A stretch of DNA of 41,575 nucleotides from a virus: positions 1 through 41,575 of IMG/VR virus record IMGVR_UViG_3300006616_000011; one strand, given 5' to 3'. Under the pieces are notes generated by a model. It did no database searches and had not been told where the DNA came from. It worked only from the letters and a program-made list of their open reading frames with translations. Positions 41,365 through 41,575 of the stretch are shown here, piece after piece (the first letter of the stretch is position 1; each line of letters begins with the position of its first letter). Position numbers and translations under genes: made by a program.

Positions 41365-41575
41365 GAATACGAACAAAACTTTCGCTATGCGATGGCTTAA
41401 GCGGTAGCCAGATTGCAGGAGAACGCATTGGATTAATTGCTGATACATATATCGCTAGTGAGATAGATCCATTCGCTATTAAAATTACACAAAAGAATTA
41501 CCCTAATACTATACAAGTGGGTGATATGAATAATTGGCGTGATTGGGACATTGATTGGCATAGTGTTGACCTAGT
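41361..41575 (+). CDS. Start of a C5 cytosine DNA methyltransferase (cut by window edge)
   Basis: The first 71 residues are present: MRIRTKLSLCDGLSGSQIAG shows a motif I variant (LCDGLSG where DLFxGxGG is usual), YIASEIDPFAIKITQKNYPN is motif II with the acidic SAM-binding Glu/Asp, and TIQVGDMNNW is motif III-like. The variant resembles phage Dcm-like enzymes I recall with LFDGMSCG. The catalytic PCQ motif lies beyond the edge. It would methylate cytosine in phage DNA, likely to avoid host restriction. Confidence 0.75.
   Translation, partial: MRIRTKLSLCDGLSGSQIAGERIGLIADTYIASEIDPFAIKITQKNYPNTIQVGDMNNWRDWDIDWHSVDL

Overview
This window looks like most of the genome of a lytic tailed phage with a short tail (podovirus type). 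It carries a nearly unbroken minus-strand structural and lysis operon (38486 down to 296) and a short divergent plus-strand set (39885 to the right edge). A second piece of plus-strand genes enters at the left edge (3-292) and meets the structural operon tail to tail. Many predicted proteins resemble, from memory, hypothetical and structural proteins of marine phages (cyanophage and pelagiphage type contigs). The coat protein and portal look P22-like. AT-rich sequence, gammaproteobacterial or alphaproteobacterial style Shine-Dalgarno sites and sigma70-like promoters suggest a heterotrophic marine proteobacterial host, but no gene here identifies the host. No integrase, repressor, RNA polymerase, DNA polymerase, tRNA or CRISPR array was seen.

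Layout of the minus operon in transcription order. A consensus promoter (38639-38667) lies next to three 13-bp palindromes. It is followed by a cluster of small basic proteins, one HNH-like (38486-37079), two small proteins (37079-36427), a DUF1127-like microprotein not covered by long ORFs (36326-36159), a lipoprotein and two other exported proteins in strongly overlapping frames (36169-34563), and a membrane-anchored coiled-coil protein (34554-34102). Packaging follows: small terminase (34092-33724), an HTH-like gene with no ordinary start codon (33724-33302) and large terminase (33444-31843). Next come portal, a small helical protein, a 456-residue conserved protein, scaffold, and coat protein with its own structured leader and downstream hairpin (31839-25871).

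The tail region (25805-10253) holds a tail-fibre array. At least six fibre or adhesin-like proteins share repeat modules and include a collagen-like fibre, a polyglycine adhesin and a fibre with an S74 self-cleaving chaperone domain. Two short assembly-chaperone-like proteins and the gp4-like and gp10-like head-tail connector proteins are interleaved. After that come a 2-oxoglutarate oxygenase-like protein and a ParB-like protein (10253-9358), a small tail-anchored membrane protein, a large Gln/Ala/Asn-rich virion protein, a GH108 endolysin, a three-segment holin candidate, and three more virion proteins ending with a 1158-residue ejection-type protein (9348-296).

The plus-strand right end holds a small protein, a GP88-family protein with three conserved cysteines behind a promoter containing a perfect 8-bp inverted repeat, a 24-residue membrane microprotein, another small protein and the start of a C5 DNA methyltransferase. 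The roughly 1.4 kb between the two divergent transcription units (38487-39884) appears non-coding and is rich in operator-like palindromes, short repeats and one RNA-like double hairpin. The left-edge genes are the end of a PhoH-like protein (tentative) and a small helical protein resembling the Acb2/Tad1 hook domain, a possible anti-defence protein.
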